Assembly: GCA_963710275.1 (NCBI GenBank)
Contig: CAVPZS010000008.1
Span: 1-64,000 of the forward strand
Reading direction: 5' to 3'
DNA from: Rhodoblastus sp963710275
GTDB lineage: Bacteria; Pseudomonadota; Alphaproteobacteria; Rhizobiales; Beijerinckiaceae
DNA: 64,000 bases
Within the stretch, counting starts at the first letter, position 1, and each line of letters opens with the position of its first letter. Made by a program: the position numbers and the translations under genes. Below the pieces are notes generated by a model. It searched no databases, was not told the DNA's origin, and was given only the letters and a program-made list of their open reading frames with translations. Below are positions 62,721 to 64,000 of the stretch, in pieces.

Positions 62721-63491
62721 TCACTGCGTCCCGACAGGCCTTTCGGCATTGTCATGATAGACATCGCGGAAAAAGAGCATGGAAAAAATCTTGCGTTCGT
62801 TGTCATGCGGAAATCCGCAGGCGGGCGCAAAATCCGTCGCGTCCCGATAGGTTCCAAAAATCCGGTCCCAAAGCGGAAGGTCAGAAAAATTATAGGTATG
62901 GAGGTCGAGCTGATGATGCACCGAATGCAATTGCGGCGTCTGGATGAAATGGCGGCTCCAATCGGGCGCGCGTAAGTTGGCATGATAGAAATACTCACCG
63001 GCTGCTGCGAAGAAATTGAACCAGATCAATCCATTGGTGGATACGCCGAGCAGGCCGAAGAGGATGAGCGCGGCGAACAGCGAGTCGCAGAGGATCTCGA
63101 CGGGGTGCTTGTAGAAGGAGGTCAGGATTTCGATGCGTTTCGGCGAATGATGGATCTGGTGGAACACCCGCCAGAACCCGGAGGCGTGGCGCAGCCTGTG
63201 CCACCAGTAGAAAAAGAACGAGCCGACGAACCAGCCAATGAACCCTTCGGCGGCGGGGGCGTGGAGTTCGCGCAGATGCAGCAGAGCGCCGGCGTCCGCC
63301 CATCTGGTCCACAGGCTGAAGGTCGCCAGCGTGAGCGCGAACTGGCAGGCGTTCAGGGCGGTGGCGCGCGCAAGCCAACCCGGCTCTTCCGGCAGCGGCC
63401 GGCCGGGACGCAGGCGCTCGGCGGCGAAAAAGACAAATGTGACGCCGATCGTCAAAAGGACGACCGGATGGATTTGCAGATGGACTTGCAT
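62721..63491 (-). CDS. Sterol desaturase / fatty acid hydroxylase family protein
   Basis: The 256-residue membrane protein starts at ATG 63491 (MQVHLQIHPVVLLTIGVTFV) and has several hydrophobic helices. It shows the di-iron histidine boxes: WWHRLRH (H-x3-H), VFHQIHHSPKRIEI (H-x2-HH), and QTPQLHSVHHQLDLHTYNFS (H-x2-HH). It hydroxylates or desaturates a lipid chain or sterol using O2. Substrate unknown. Two identical-type palindromes lie upstream (63526-63592). Confidence 0.9.
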   Translation of the reverse strand: MQVHLQIHPVVLLTIGVTFVFFAAERLRPGRPLPEEPGWLARATALNACQFALTLATFSLWTRWADAGALLHLRELHAPAAEGFIGWFVGSFFFYWWHRLRHASGFWRVFHQIHHSPKRIEILTSFYKHPVEILCDSLFAALILFGLLGVSTNGLIWFNFFAAAGEYFYHANLRAPDWSRHFIQTPQLHSVHHQLDLHTYNFSDLPLWDRIFGTYRDATDFAPACGFPHDNERKIFSMLFFRDVYHDNAERPVGTQ

Positions 63492-63525
63492 TTCAGGCTC
63501 CGTCGCGCCGATCCGGCGCAGAATA

Positions 63526-63592
63526 TGAACGTTGTTCAATTTGAATATAAGCTGGGGCCGAGCGGGAGCAACACAAAAATGAACAATGTTCA
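63526..63592. promoter_or_regulatory. Paired palindromic operators upstream of the hydroxylase gene
   Basis: TGAACGTTGTTCA (63526-63538) and TGAACAATGTTCA (63580-63592) share the arms TGAAC and GTTCA around a three-base centre. They are 54 bp apart, between the hydroxylase gene and the ABC ATPase. This is the look of a TetR-type repressor's twin operators. No regulator gene is in view. Confidence 0.6.
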
Positions 63593-63636
63593 TTTTAACC
63601 TTACGCCAAGGTTGACGGCGGCTCGCAGCCGCGCCT

Positions 63637-64000
63637 TCACAGCAAGATTTGCTGCAAAAACGCCTTCGCCCGCTCATGGCGGGGGCCTGAGAAAAACGCC
63701 TCGGGCGTGTTGATTTCGACGATCTGGCCCTGGTCCATGAAGATCACCCGGTCGGCGACCTGGCGGGCAAAACCCATTTCATGGGTCACCACCATCATGG
63801 TCATGCCGTCGCGGGCGAGCGACACCATGGTGTCCAGCACTTCCTTGACCATTTCCGGGTCGAGCGCCGATGTCGGCTCGTCGAACAGCATGATCTTCGG
63901 CTTCATGCACAGGGCGCGGGCGATGGCGACGCGCTGTTGCTGGCCGCCGGACAATTGCGCCGGATATTTGTGCGCCTGGTCGGCGATTCGCACCCGCTCC
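63637..64000 (-). CDS. Polar amino acid ABC transporter ATP-binding protein (C-terminal part)
   Basis: The gene continues beyond the window. The visible 120 residues contain YPAQLSGGQQQRVAIARALC (ABC signature), IMLFDEPTSALDPEMVKEVL (Walker B and D-loop), MMVVTHEMGFARQVADRVIF (switch His) and MDQGQIVEINTPEAFFSGPR. The GLQGQ-type tail (HERAKAFLQQILL) is that of GlnQ/HisP/ArtP ATPases for polar amino acids. Confidence 0.92.
   Translation of the reverse strand, partial: ERVRIADQAHKYPAQLSGGQQQRVAIARALCMKPKIMLFDEPTSALDPEMVKEVLDTMVSLARDGMTMMVVTHEMGFARQVADRVIFMDQGQIVEINTPEAFFSGPRHERAKAFLQQILL

Noticed and set aside
63580..63592. LexA box
   Set aside because: Gram-positive LexA sites have four bases between GAAC and GTTC, and alphaproteobacterial sites are direct repeats. 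Here the spacing is three and the arms are extended.

Overview
The window looks like a chromosome segment from a high-GC alphaproteobacterium, most likely Hyphomicrobiales. The evidence is the set of core genes: a class II ribonucleotide reductase, NDUFA12, DUF2155, aat, DUF1489, ClpS-ClpA, an Mla-type lipid transporter with an auxiliary lipoprotein, DgcA, a phasin and a fused STAS-MlaE permease. The genus is not determined.

Bases 1 to about 21,640 are an accessory, lower-GC island packed with mobile DNA. It holds an IS66 transposase fragment (1-685); three IS1595/ISXO2-like transposons (units A 999-3181, C 7110-9238, B 18026-20136); IS110 pieces (3182-4731 and 20137-20246); a group II intron with its reverse transcriptase (about 4810-6725); a complete IS66 element with perfect 8-bp target duplications (9421-12533); and two inverted IS256 copies (14982-16296 and 20247-21560). 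Between a transposase, or its remnant, and the far inverted repeat, each IS1595-type unit carries a toxin-antitoxin-like pair: DUF6922 plus AbiEii nucleotidyltransferase (A), ParD-ParE (C), and a DUF6036-type nucleotidyltransferase plus a 132-residue partner (B). A fourth nucleotidyltransferase pair lies at 13539-14761. The IS66 element splits a gene for a HEPN-like protein; removing the element and one target copy restores a 259-codon frame. A small operon of exported proteins of unknown function (16413-18022) is truncated by unit B.

From about 21,640 to 64,000 the content is chromosomal backbone: nrdJ with NrdR-type boxes at its promoter; a CidA/LrgA-LrgB pair; NDUFA12-DUF2155 convergent with aat; a KirBac-type potassium channel; VWA and DnaJ proteins; a D-alanyl-D-alanine carboxypeptidase with SPOR domain; a phasin; clpS-clpA; dgcA; an mlaE-mlaF-mlaD-lipoprotein operon; a 2060-residue membrane-anchored coiled-coil protein; Hpt; an enol-lactonase-like hydrolase; radC-map; fkbM-cinA-like; a catabolic-looking operon (acyl-CoA ligase, saccharopine-dehydrogenase-like, SDR) divergent from a TetR regulator; a response regulator; a TRAP-binding-protein/DUF900 hydrolase probable fusion; a fatty acid hydroxylase; and the end of an amino-acid ABC ATPase.

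Many core genes (clpA, clpS, map, radC, NDUFA12, DUF2155, the carboxypeptidase, the acyl-CoA ligase and others) contain single-base frame breaks, sometimes in compensating pairs. This pattern fits sequence or assembly indels better than real decay, so frame breaks elsewhere in the window should be read with the same caution.
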